NCBI GenBank assembly: GCA_037179335.1
Contig: JAKZHN010000015.1
Coordinates: forward strand, 310,001 to 374,000
Source of the DNA: Cyclaneusma minus
Taxonomy: Eukaryota; Ascomycota; Leotiomycetes; Marthamycetales; Marthamycetaceae
Direction: 5' to 3'
DNA length: 64,000 bases
Positions within the stretch are counted from its first letter, which is position 1. Each line of letters opens with the position of its first letter. The notes under the pieces are model-generated. The model was given only the letters and a program-made list of their open reading frames with translations. It did no database searches and was not told the DNA's origin. Below, piece after piece: positions 11,586-21,944 of this stretch. Made by a program: the position numbers and the translations under genes.

Positions 11586-12634
11586 ATGAACCCTACGGCA
11601 GAATCACGAAGTGCCACGGCAAATACTGCTCGCCTTGATCGCACACTCAAATTATTGCAAGCTAGGGTCAAGGAACAACAGGCTGCTCTGGATGCGGTAA
11701 ATCTTGGATTCAATGGGCATTATATAATTCAGCTACTAATTCCAATATCCAGCTAAGATCAGCTTCATCTGCCCCGCCGATTGACGAAGACACAGACGAC
11801 AAGAATGTACGGCTACGACAGCTTCGTACCCTTAAAGCTGCCTACGACTCGATGCTGACCGAGGAACCGTACTTGCCACCCCCCGACTCTGCTCTCCCCG
11901 CTCTTCTGGCGCTTCGCAGTACCCATGAAACTATCGAAGACACGAAGATCAACCTCAAAAATGCAAACACAGATCTGGAGGCTGCGAAACAGCGTCTAGA
12001 AAGGGAGAAGGCTGATCTAGACGACGCGAATCTTATAACATCTGGGCTGACGAAGAGAATCGCCGATCTAAAGAGCACTTTCAGTGAACAAACCCAGAAG
12101 GCGCCTGCTCAAATTGGCCGAGACATTATGCGCGATCTTGCGGTCAAGAAAGCACATTACGATAGTGAGACGGGGAAACTCATCAAGGCCTTCAACAAAT
12201 TTATCGACAATGAGCTGGCAACTATGCTCGCTGCCGAGGAATTGGGAGGACCAGTTGTCGGTGGGGCCTTGGATCTCGAGGATACCGATCTTGCTACAGG
12301 TTTCAATACGCAAGGAAGAGCCTCCAGAAGTCGAGCTGCTCCAAATGACGGGATGCGACAACGCCGCATCGATGAGATCTGGGGTCAGAATTTGCCTGAC
12401 GGGGGTGACCAAGTACTGGACGAGCGTGGAGCTGCTGCTGCTGAGATGCGAGATCTGACTGAGCAGCTTCTCAACCAGCTTGTGGATGGCGGAGGAGGTG
12501 GGAGCGCATATGTTGACCTCCCAAGGGAATCCGCGGCTGCTAGATTTCTTGTACGCGCCAATGTGGCCCAATTTCATCCTCGAGATGCAAGGAAGCTTAG
12601 GCTCGTCGACTTTGGCCGGGATTTGGACGCTTAG
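11586..12634 (+). CDS. coiled-coil protein, possibly kinetochore (CENP-K-like)
   Basis: Two exons (11586-11696, 11753-12634) encode 330 residues. The ATG at 11586 is the first in frame; the open frame upstream uses only GTG. Residues 15-40 and 75-150 are heptad-like (LDRTLKLLQARVKEQQAAL; ADLDDANLITSGLTKRIADL), so the protein is probably an elongated coiled coil. A conserved-looking EEPYLPPPDSALPALLALR stretch sits between the coils. The C-terminus (RESAAARFLVRANVAQFHP) looks like a folded segment. The layout resembles fungal CENP-K/Sim4-type kinetochore subunits, but that is a memory-level resemblance, not proof. It lies 424 bases upstream of MSH1 on the same strand. Confidence 0.7.
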
Positions 12635-13057
12635 GTGGGAAGATGGTAGTCAGCCGTATCAATTGCCATTCAAAGTGTCATGCCTGGTATCAAAAGCTAG
12701 AACGAAGCCGGGTCGCTGGGTATGCAGATAGCATACAACAAGCATTCGCAGTACATCTGCATTTCTTGTCTAAAAATCGGGCATCTACCCAGAAGAATGT
12801 TTTGGAATTACGTAATAACTATACTACATATAAGATATAAATGCAGTTCTCAAGGTGATTGTGATCGACATTCGAGGTTAGCGACGTCGGCGGGCGACTT
12901 ATCAAAAAAAGTCCCGGCGCGAAACTCTCCAACACCTTCGAGAAACGCGACAGTTCGGACAAACGGGGATTTTGAGAGACAGTTCGCCAGCTCACCAGAG
13001 TATTCCAGTCCTGCCAATTCGAATCAAATCAATGGATGGGAGAGTCAACAATGCCTG
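12635..13057. other. MSH1 promoter/leader
   Basis: This short interval lies between two plus-strand genes. The MSH1 frame is open upstream of its ATG but contains no better start, and nothing else was seen. Confidence 0.4.
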
Positions 13058-16000
13058 ATGTCGACCCTCTATCGATATGGAAGTGCCGTTGGCCGTCAAT
13101 GGCCTCGACGCTGTTTGGTGCCATCGCTCAGCACCCTTAACCACCATGGAATCCAGCACTCGATGGTTCCCATAAGAGGTGCAAAAACGAAATCCTCCCT
13201 CAAATCGACCGAGCTTCCGCTCCCTCAAGGCGTTATTCCTCTTGATCCGCTCCCAATGGAAGAACCAGCTCCCGCCTATCCCACCGTCGTCCTCCAGGCT
13301 CGCAACAACATGATCAAATTCGAAAAATGCGTTCTTCTCACTCGAGTCGGTGGTTTCTACGAGCTGTATTTCGAGCACGCCAAGGAATTCGGTCCTTTAT
13401 TGAATTTGAAGGTCGCTCAGAAAAAGACCAATGCTGGAACCGTAGCCATGGTAGGATGCTTGCTCCCCTAAATCGTACTTTGAGGCTAATCACGTGACAT
13501 AGGCGGGATTTCCATTCTTTCAGCTTGACCGATTCCTCAAGATCTTGGTTCAGGATCTGAATCAGTATGTTGCTATTGCGGAGGAGTTTCCGAATGACGC
13601 TTCTGGCAAGGTTAAAGCTGGCGGTCTGATGCATGATCGGAGGGTTGCAAGAGTTATCACGCCGGGGACTCTTATTGATGAGAATTTTATGGACCCCTAT
13701 TCCAACAATTACATTCTGGCTATTCATGTCAATTCGCCCGCCGAAGACATCCAAATCCAGGTGGACCCCGAGGAAAATGGCCAGCCTATCGCCGAACTGC
13801 CTCCTGTCTCATTAGGCTTCGCCTGGCTAGACCTCTCGACTGGAGCCTTCTTTACGCAGAATGCCGCGCTACCCTCGCTGACTTCCATTCTATCTCGCAT
13901 TGCACCTCGAGAAGTGGTGCTGGACACAAGCCTAGAGTTACGCGAAGACCTGGGGATACCTCAAATACTAAAGAAAGAGCGGTACCTCACCACCTTCAGT
14001 CCTTCTCCAAGCCAAGAGGGGATAAGCGGATGGGCTTCTATGCTCGATTCTGACATGTCCACCTCACAAGAGCAATCGTTTTCGCAAGAAGAGATCTCTG
14101 CTGGGAACTTGCTATTGCATTATGTCGATACTCGGTTACAAGGTAAAGATATGAAGCTTCAGCCGCCACAGCAATACCATGCCCTCGAGACTATGGTAAT
14201 CGACAAGACTTCAATGAAAGCCTTGGAGATCAAGGAGACTATTCGAGAGGGGACCACGAAAGGCAGCTTATTTCATACTATACGCCGAACTGTGACGAGT
14301 GGAGGAACGAGACTGCTGAGTGACATGCTGAGTAAGTTTTTCGGATTGACACAGAGTGGCTTCCGAAGCGCGGTACTAACGATGTTTTTTTAGCTTCGCC
14401 ATCAACCTCACTTGAGCTCATCAATAGTAGGCTGGATGCCGTCACTTGCATGCTTGAGAACACGGCCTTGCGAGAACGTATCCTTGCGTTGCTAAAGGAA
14501 AGCCATGATTCCCGACGACTGGTCCAAAAGTTCATTCTGGGAAGAGGCGATGCAGATGATATGATTGCTCTTGCCAATACTATCGATGCAACAGAAGAGA
14601 TTGTGACGACTTTGAGAGATCCGAGTCTGATTACTGGCTCCAGCGACACAAGTTGCTTGGAGGACCTCGCCAAACGCATAAACTTGGACGGAGTCATAGC
14701 ACTTTCTCGACGGATTAAGTCAGCAATCGATGAGGATGGTATCATCCAACAGCAACATCTCGAAGATGCGGAGAATACTGGCATGATTGCCCTGGCAGAA
14801 GACGTTGCCACAACCCAGGGACAGGAAGAGGACGTAGCTGCGGTCAAGAGAGGCAGCGCAGCTCGCAAAAAGCAGACGAGCCTTCGCGACATGTACTCAG
14901 ATGACGCCGAAGCATGGATAATGAAAGCCGAAGCCAGCCCAAGGTTAAAATCCCTCCACAAACAGCTCGAGCAACTATCTTCTGAGAAGGCGGCCCTGGG
15001 CGAAAGATTGAAAGAGCACCTAGGCGCCTCAACGCTCACTCTCCGCTGGACGCCCGCTCTAGGCCATATCTGCCACATCAAAGGCAAAGACATGCGAAAT
15101 CTAACCGATATCAAGTCCGTCTCCTCCAGCAAATCCACTCGCTCCTTCCACCAACCCGAATGGACCTCCCTCGGCCAATCCATCATCTTGACCAAAACCC
15201 AGATCCGCTCCGAAGAAACCCGTGTCTTCCACTCCCTCCGCGAGTCCGTAATCTCCTCTCTCGTCCCCCTCCGCCGCAACGCCTCCATCCTCGACGCTCT
15301 CGACGTCGCCTGTTCCTTCGCCATCCTCGCCTCCGAACACAACCTGGTCCGTCCCATCATCACCACCAAAGAAGAGCACAAAATCATCGGCGGCTGTCAT
15401 CCGACCGTCGCTCAATCTCTTCTTGAATCCGGCCGCCACTTCATCCGCAACGACCTCTTCCTCTCGTCTTCTGCTGAACGCCTCTGGCTCATCACCGGCC
15501 CCAACATGGCCGGAAAATCCACCTTCCTGCGCCAAAACGCACTAATCACCATCATGGCCCAAGTAGGCTCCTACGTGCCCGCCGAATTCGCCGAAATCGG
15601 CATCGTGGACGCAATTTTTTCGCGCGTGGGTTCAGCAGATAACTTGGCTGCTGATCAGAGCACATTCATGGTAGAAATGCTGGAGACGGCGCAGATACTG
15701 AAGAATGCAACCGCAAGGAGTTTTGTGATTATGGATGAGATTGGGCGCGGGACGACGCCGGAGGACGGGATTGCGGTTGCTTATGCTTGCTTGCATCACT
15801 TGTACCATGTGAATAGGAGTAGAACACTGTTTGCGACGCATTTTCATGGATTGGCGGGGCTGGTGAGTGGCATGGAGGGCGTGGGGTTTTATTGTACGGA
15901 TGTGAAGGAGGAGGAGGGGAAGGATGGAGGAAAGGGGGGAGGGTTTAGCTTTGTGCATAAGCTCAGGAAAGGGGTGAATTATAGGAGTCATGCGTTGAAG

Positions 16001-16087
16001 GTGGCGCGGTTGGCGGGCTTGCCGGAGAAGGCGTTGGAGGTTGCGGGGGAGTTGTTGAGGAATAGGGGGAAGCCCCCTGGACCTTGA
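13058..16087 (+). CDS. MSH1: mitochondrial DNA mismatch repair protein MSH1 (MutS family)
   Basis: Three exons (13058-13450, 13503-14331, 14394-16087) encode 971 residues, close to yeast Msh1 (959). The N-terminus (MSTLYRYGSAVGRQWPRR) is Arg-rich without acidic residues, as in a mitochondrial presequence. The mismatch-contact domain has the GFYELYFEHA version of the F-x-E motif. The C-terminal ATPase has Walker A GPNMAGKSTFLRQ near residue 776, Walker B VIMDEIGRGTTPEDG, and ATHFHGL. The second intron has a perfect tactaac branch site, and all phases fit. MSH1 binds mismatches and recombination intermediates in mitochondrial DNA as a homodimer. The extra sequence around residues 480-600 is normal for MSH1. 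Confidence 0.96.
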
Positions 16088-16251
16088 CAGCACGGATGGA
16101 GAAAGTATTCGGAATGCTGGATTTATCCACAAGTACTTTTTTTACATACAACCGCCATCATTCATGAGATATGATGAGAATCTCTCGCCCTAAATCCCGC
16201 CAACACTGGCAAACCCCGCCCAACTAGTAATCCATTCTGCTTTCGGATTTC

Positions 16252-16626
16252 CTATTTACAACTACATCCCAACCATACATCCGGCCTCTGACACCTTCCC
16301 ATATAGCCTAGGCATCCATCTTCAGCACAGTTGTAAACATTCAATCCCTTTGTAAAATCCCCACATCCGAATCCGCACTGGCAGCCGATGAATGGCCCCT
16401 GTTTTTACAAAGCAATTATCAGCAATCATCAGTATTAAGAAAGTAAAAGGGTAAGTAGAGTAAGGGATTGAGGAAATAGAGAGAAACGTACTCCGGTGCA
16501 TTGTAAACCTTCCCTAGTCCCGGCACAGTCAGCATCGTAGCAATTGCCGTTAATCTTGCCGCATTCGGCGGATACTGAGGATATGGTAATGGCAGTGAGG
16601 AGGAGTAGGACGTGGGGGAGTTGCAT
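16252..16626 (-). CDS. small cysteine-rich secreted protein SCR1 (12 Cys)
   Basis: Exon 1 (16626-16492) and exon 2 (16398-16252) encode 93 residues. Residues 1-20 (MQLPHVLLLLTAITISSVSA) form a signal peptide, and the mature chain begins ECGK. It has 12 cysteines spaced C-x6-C-x4-C-x8-C-x7-C-x-C-x3-C-x11-C-x4-C-x6-C-x8-C-x-C, enough for six disulfides. The single intron falls after CTG, before GPFIG, exactly as in SCR2 (42175) and SCR3 (44122). The core CGFGCGD is shared by the family. The family is not recognised. The size, secretion and cysteine density suggest an effector or antimicrobial peptide, which is inference. The promoter elements are listed separately. Confidence 0.88.
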
Positions 16627-16728
16627 TTTTGCGATAGGGGTAAAGGTGCGTGTTTGGGTGAGGGACTATGTATGTGTGTGGATAAGCGACACTGGGAATT
16701 GGAATTTGTAGCATGATTTGGTTGCCCA

Positions 16729-16736
16729 TACTTATA
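16729..16736 (-). promoter_or_regulatory. TATA box of SCR1
   Basis: TATAAGTA lies about 103 bases before the SCR1 ATG. The same octamer precedes SCR2 (42031-42038), and a variant, TATAACTA, precedes SCR3 (43938-43945). In SCR2 and SCR3 it is followed a few bases later by ataggct, and in SCR1 by tgggc. Confidence 0.55.
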
Positions 16737-16827
16737 CATCTCGATTTGGCAATTGGCATTGAGTTTCTAGGTATCAATCTAGTATTGAGGGGTTTTCCAT
16801 GGAGATCCTTAGATCCTCAGAAAACCT

Positions 16828-16858
16828 ACGCGGGAAGGTAAATCTGACTTTCCCGAGA
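16828..16858 (-). promoter_or_regulatory. shared promoter dyad of SCR1
   Basis: Read on the minus strand, this stretch is TCTCGGGAAAG, then AGATTTACC, then TTCCCGCGT, so CGGGAA and TTCCCG form an inverted pair. Almost the same 31 bases occur before SCR2 (41972-42003), and a looser version occurs before SCR3 (43769-43814). It lies about 200 bases before the ATG. It is a candidate transcription factor site or the remnant of a shared duplication edge. Confidence 0.5.
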
Positions 16859-16899
16859 ACCCCGACTGTCAATGCATTACGTAGAAAGGCGCAAAAGAT

Positions 16900-17270
16900 T
16901 CCCATTGAGGGCGATTTAGAGGGTCGGTGGCTGTCACTCCGTATTCGTCCCTCGTTTCCGCCTGGGGTCGGCGACTGGCGGTTGTTTTACGAATGGTCAT
17001 GTTGCGGGGGACAAATTATATCGAGAGCGCTTCTTTTTTTCAGGCAACTGCAAGGAACTGATTGAGCCACCGGGGTCAGCTTGTCAACTTCAAGGCCTTG
17101 AGAGAACGCCCTTACATATCCAACTTCAGTGGAGTGAGGAGACATCATCAAGCTTTCTTCGTGCTGCAGCATAGTTCACCATCCAAACGCTCCAATCATC
17201 ATGGCACATGTCGGTCCTTTGGTCACCGATTCGGATTATCGGATACGAGTCGGCTGTTGGAAGGTGTCCG
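16900..17270. repeat. SCR upstream blocks Y and X, copy 1
   Basis: Block Y (about 16915-17040, read on the minus strand) matches 43495-43590 and 41660-41740; all share catgacca, a Cys/Pro-neutral gccagtcgcc core and caggcgga. Block X (about 17056-17270, plus strand) matches 41441-41640 in the same plus orientation, with shared cgctccaatcat and atgtcggtcc. Because SCR1 faces the other way from SCR2, X is inverted relative to the gene here. Confidence 0.65.
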
Positions 17271-17778
17271 AGCTTTAACGTAGCTTGATCAGCCGAGAGG
17301 CCTATATATTGCTTGAGATGGTGGGCCTTGCGCTGTTCTTTCTCCAGTCTTTCTTCTATCCTAACCAGGAGCGGAGGAGCCTCTGCAACTTCCAACCTCT
17401 GCCAGACGTGTATTCTCGTTCCTGAGCTCCACTTCGGAGGTTGGTTTTGCAATTCCAGGGATAGTAGCGGAAATACGAAAACGAAGGACTTGAGGATGGT
17501 GTTGAGGAATGAGGATGGCTGGAGTTGAAAATGTTGCCTAACCAAACGATTGTCATCCGGGGGGAAATCAAGGGCCATGATTATCAAGGAGCGCACAGGA
17601 ATAGGATACTGCTGACTTTCCCTAATCAATTACATCTCTCCCAATTGTTCGATTTTTTTTGTTCATTAGGGAGGATACTTTCGTTGGCAAGACATGTCAA
17701 AATCAAATATAAACCGCCCGCGCCAAAACCGCCGCAAAAAAAGTGTTTCTGCCGTAAACAAGCTTAATGAAAAAAAAG

Positions 17779-18388
17779 GGATAAAAATGCGCACACATAC
17801 CCCCTTCGCTATGCACACATACCCTGCCTTATATTCCAGGCTGGACATCTTTTTTAGCACTTTTGAAATCGGTCGACATGCAATAAAACTTGAGCGCCGG
17901 CCCAAATGTCTCTGCACCAAATCCAAACATCGCAACCACCATCACCACCACTGCCACCACCACGCTTTAGCTCTAGCAAAGGGCTTCAGCCCTCCGGCGC
18001 AAGCTTTAGCAGCTTTTCCAGCTTTCAATTACTAGCTCCAGCCTTGCGCGCGCTGCAGCGCATGCTAGAAAGCTCCTCTCTATTGAGCTGGATTTTGGAG
18101 CTGGATTTTGAAGCTGGATTTTGAGGGCTGGAGCCATGCTGCCAAGGCTGCACTGGAGCTGGAGCTGGAGCTAGAGCTGGAGCTAGAGCTAAAGCTGAAG
18201 CTGGCTATTGTAAATAGCTTAGAATTAATTGTAATAGCTTGAAAATCCGATTTAAATAGCTAAAAACCAGTCCCAAATGACATGATATTGTTTTCACTCA
18301 TTTTGCATGGAAAAAATGGCTTTTTGCCTAAAATATAAGGCAGGGTATGTGTGCATAGCGAAGGGGGTATGTGTGCGCATCTCTATCC
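17779..18388. mobile_element. non-autonomous TIR element (MITE), about 610 bp
   Basis: The ends are inverted repeats with 49 perfectly matched bases (17787-17835 against 18332-18380). A further 8 bases outward match with two differences, ending ggata/tatcc next to A-runs. The arm itself contains a repeated cacacataccc motif. The interior has no ORF of a transposase. It is filled with AGCT-type repeats (ggagctggagctagagct and relatives, about 18154-18205). Perfect arms argue for recent movement. The superfamily is not identified and no clear target-site duplication was found beyond poly(A). Confidence 0.8.
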
Positions 18389-18469
18389 AAAAAAAAAACT
18401 TTTTTATTCGTGCTATTGGTTAGTAGGCTAAAAACCTGCGAAAGAACCAAGAAAAACTGCAAAAAAGGA

Positions 18470-18577
18470 TGACATCTGAGGGACTCGAACCCTCGCTCTT
18501 TCGAACTAGTATTTTCAAGGTGCTGTACATGAGCACGGAACCTGAAACTAGCGCCATAACCGCTCGGCCAAGATGCC
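18470..18577 (-). tRNA. tRNA-Leu (CAG) with intron
   Basis: On the minus strand the acceptor arms GGCATCT and AGATGTC pair (one G-U), followed by discriminator A. The D arm is GCC-GAGCGGTTAT-GGC. The anticodon stem CTAGT/ACTAG closes a loop TT-CAG-G...T, giving anticodon CAG. A 29-base intron sits after position 37, the canonical place. A long class II variable arm of 11 bases and a T arm GAGGG-TTCGAGT-CCCTC complete it. Mature length is 79 bases before CCA. It lies about 80 bases from the TIR element at 17779-18388. Confidence 0.92.
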
Positions 18578-18951
18578 AGATGTTGATGTTGTCTATTCTG
18601 CACAATAGCTACATCAGGCTCGCGAATAATGCAGAACGGGCTCGCGAACAACTCTCAGTCACCTCAAGATTTGTTTTGCCTTCGAGTTTTTAGTATTCAA
18701 AGAGGCGCATATTTAATTTTTAGCTTTCGTATTCTTTCCTTGGAAACATTAAATAATCAAGCTAAGGTACTTACAAAGACGCATGCCGATAGAGAGATAT
18801 ATGTATGGTATATTGCAATGGCGCCTGGCTGATTAAAGGTGGGTGAGTACCAAGATTGAGGACCGGAAGATCGAAGAGTCCCTAACTAGGGCTGTATCAA
18901 TGTTTTATACCTTAGACGCCATCAAATAATAAGCAAGCGACGTGACTCAGC

Positions 18952-19110
18952 AGTTATAACCCTACCTTCCCCGGGTGTGGGAAACTTAAAAACTAGAAAT
19001 TTAGGGATTTCTAGATACGTTATAACTAAACTTGGACTACGTCAAGTTCGGTTATAAACTTAAATTGGAAATTTTCCCTCCAAGTTTCCCACACCCTGTA
19101 GGCTATAACT
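18952..19110. mobile_element. short TIR element (MITE), about 160 bp
   Basis: The arms agttataacc...ggtgtgggaaactt and aagtttcccacacc...ggctataact are inverted copies. The 14 bases around gtgtgggaaactt are perfect and the outer ends nearly so. The interior is A/T-rich with further gttataac motifs. There is no coding capacity. It lies 375 bases beyond the tRNA. Confidence 0.6.
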
Positions 19111-19185
19111 TCCAAATGATTCTAGCTTCTCAATATATATCTCCGCATTTAACCTGCATTTTCCCAATGAGTACAGCTAGCACCC

Positions 19186-19280
19186 TTCACCCGTGGCAGG
19201 ATTACCAAAATCCAAAAAAGCAACCATTTGCATAATATATTACACAGGAGGACTTGAAAATAACTTGCAGAATCAGGCCA
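19186..19280 (+). repeat. dispersed repeat, copy 2 of 2
   Basis: This matches 811-905 in the same orientation (see that entry), with scattered substitutions and small indels. It lies directly downstream of the short TIR element. Confidence 0.7.
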
Positions 19281-19999
19281 ATGATAGCCATTCGATCCGA
19301 GAGATCCATGTCCATATGTGCTATATAATAGCGAAGCATTGCCCAAGTCCTCGCACCTAACTCCACTGCCCAGACAGCATGTACACAGAAAATTCAAGAT
19401 CTCCAATCTTTCAGCATCACCGTAAAAAGCAGCATTCGTAGGTAAAGCCTCAAAATCAATTCCACTTCATACACCTATCTAACGACACCCTTAATGCTAA
19501 ACAACTCCCCACAGCCCAGTCCAACAACAAAGCAAACCAGTTGACCCAGCTTGCTCGGTATCCCGAATCCTCACACTCGAGACGCCCTATGGAATCACAA
19601 AAGATGAGCACGCAAGCAAGCAAGCAAACGCCGCCTCGGACGCGAGAAAGTGCTCACCAGCTGTGAATGAATGCAAGTGTTGCAAAAGAATCTATACTAA
19701 CAAATAACAAATGCGCAAGAATGGAATAAGCTGGACAGACAATCGAACTGTCCAGACCAGTTTAGCCAGCAGCACATGCCCGCCGCAACCTTGACCACAT
19801 ACTCGCACAATTTCCGACAACATGGCTGTGCCCCGAGAACATTCAAAACATCGCAGGGTATCCTCATCAGAAACAACGTTTTTTGTGTACAACAAGCCCC
19901 AACATGACACAAACAGCCACCTAGATGACCCGATAGTCTTCTCGAGAGTCATCATCTCAAATCGCTAGCATCTACTTCGACATCATTACCCAAGGCAAA
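19281..19999. other. intergenic, no gene seen
   Basis: Only short ORFs occur here. The stretch near 19615 contains a small agcaagca run. It is the 3' flank of the repetitive membrane protein gene that follows. Confidence 0.45.
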
Positions 20000-21944
20000 C
20001 TACACGGGACCCCATCTCGGCGGTTCCCTGTTCTGCGGTCCCCGCCCACCACCAGGCATAAGCGCAGCGGGAGGTTGATGAGCCGGCTCATTTCCCATCA
20101 TCTCTGGCAGCGTCGGTTCTCTCGGCTCCGGGTTGTATGGCTTATACCCCGGATAAGCAGGCTGCTGCTGCTGCTGCGAGTGCTGCGAGTCTTGTCTATT
20201 CAACTCAGCACGAGGCGTACTCGAGCGTCCCGGATTTTCAGCTCTTGGCATATTAGACCTCCCGGGCAACTCAGCAGGCAATTCAAACGATTCGTCGTAA
20301 TCGTGCTGGTTCACATTGTTGTTGTTGAAATTAGGAGGCGGCACGGGACCGCGCAGAGGCGCTGAATTGCCTGAGAAATCAAAGCCGGCGAGTGGAGCGG
20401 GCATTGGGCCGTCGACGGGACTTCGGTCTTGGTAGGAGCCACCTGTGTTCTGACGACGAGGTCCCGGGAAGGGCTGGCCGGCATTGCCTGCAAATTGGCC
20501 TTGCGGCGAATCCATTTGGGAAGCTCCTGTGAACTGTCTCCGTGGTGGCCCGCCTGGATATCCAGGACCAGGACCTGGGCCATAACCTGGTTGGGGGCCG
20601 GGACTTCCGTTGAAGTCTCGATTCGGCGCGGGTGAGTTGTTGAACCCTCGGTTCGGGCCGGAAGGCTGGTTGAAAGCACCGTTTGGCGCGGGTGATCCGT
20701 TGAAGCCCCTGTTTGGCCCAGGAGGGCCACTGAAGGCACCAGTGGGCGCGGGTGATCCATTGAAGCCTCTGTTTGGCCCAGGAGGGCCATTGAAGGCACC
20801 ATTGGGCGCGGGTGATCCATTGAAGCCTCTGTTTGGTCCGGGAGGCCCATTGAAGTTACCATTGGGTGCAGGGGACCCGTTGAAGCCTCTGTTCGGACCT
20901 GGGCCCTGGTTGAAAGCACCGTTGGGTGCAGGCGATCCGTTGAGACCACGATTGGGTGGACCAGGTGCAGGAGATCCATTGAATCCCCTATTCGGTCCAT
21001 TCGGCCCAGGAGGACCAAATCCTCCGTATCCCTGATTCGGTCCCAATCCCGGATTTGGTGTGGGTTGGGGCGGGAAGTAGGATCCTGGGTCTTGGGGAGT
21101 CATAGGGATTGGCCCTGGAGAGTTGTATCGATTCGGGCCTCCTTGATTGAATTGAGGGCCGTTCTGCCTGTGCTGGTCACCACCTGGCGTATGACCGGCT
21201 GGAGTCGCAGCACCCGCAACCAGGGGCATGCTTTGGCCAGTCGCTGGGTCAAGAGTGCCCATTTCCACATCACCCTTCTCATCTTCCACCAGCACTCTCT
21301 TCTTGTTCGCGCTCTCCCAGACTGGCATCGGCGGCAGCGCATCGGCACAAACAGCGCTCTTGGGCTCTTTAGCCAGGCCGTTTGGCCCAGTCGAGAAGCG
21401 AGCATATTGGGGAGGTTCGTTGTGGTTGTTGTAGCTTGGTCTGCTCGTGGCACCACCGCTCACACCACCACTCATCATCGGCGGAGGAGCCATCGGCGGA
21501 GGAGCTTGGTATCCTTGGTGCAGCGGAGGAGGAGCTTGAGGCGGATCGTGATACTTGTGAGATTTCCCATCTTGTCCGCACATGTTGCAACAAGATCCAC
21601 AACATGCCAGACAACTGAAGCAGTTGCAGCAACAACTAACTCCACAACACGCACATCGTATTATACACCAGAGGACGGAGAAAACAACCAGGCCGGCCAC
21701 GATCATTGCGATTATTATGGGCCATCTGGACAGTATTAGCATACGCGCCGCTGCTCCCGGTCATCCAAGGCCAGGAAAGCGACAAGGGGTCAACCTACTT
21801 GCAATAAGTGGCCTCCATGCAATTGTCCCAGCTGGAAAAGCTATTCTCCACACTCGCAACATCCCTCCGTACCATGCTGTTGGCCAAGATATCCCCAATA
21901 CTCCTCCTCACACTGGCCCTCATAGCACTCTCAATATTCGGCAT
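20000..21944 (-). CDS. fungal membrane protein with Cys-rich juxtamembrane cluster and repetitive Gly/Pro/Asn tail
   Basis: Exon 1 (21944-21799) and exon 2 (21725-20000) encode 623 residues. The N-terminus MPNIESAMRASVRRSIGD leads to SSWDNCMEATYCK, then one transmembrane helix (WPIIIAMIVAGLVVFSVLW, about residues 50-70). A dense Cys cluster follows (CACCGVSCCCNCFSCLACC), likely palmitoylated or metal-binding. The rest is disordered and cytosolic, with at least seven 19-20-residue repeats of the type NRGFNGSPAPNGAFN, then Q/N/P-rich sequence. Fungal proteins of this layout are annotated as fibroin-like; their function is unknown. The 73-base intron has a gctaat branch site, and the codon split across it restores K-W. 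Confidence 0.82.
20610..20990 (-). repeat. 57-60 bp minisatellite inside the fibroin-like gene
   Basis: About seven tandem units of 57-60 bases encode the NRGFNGSPAPNGxFN repeats. Several adjacent units (20690-20870) are nearly identical at the DNA level, including silent positions. This indicates recent slippage or gene conversion rather than selection alone. Unit number is likely variable among strains. Confidence 0.8.

Noticed and set aside
17694..18124. Short ORFs inside the 610-bp TIR element as a transposase
   Set aside because: They consist of AGCT-repeat translation and His/Pro runs and contain no catalytic motif.
20610..21035. 141-codon plus-strand ORF of repeated GAGDPLKPLFGPGGPLKAP
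   Set aside because: It is the antisense shadow of the minus-strand repeat-coding gene.
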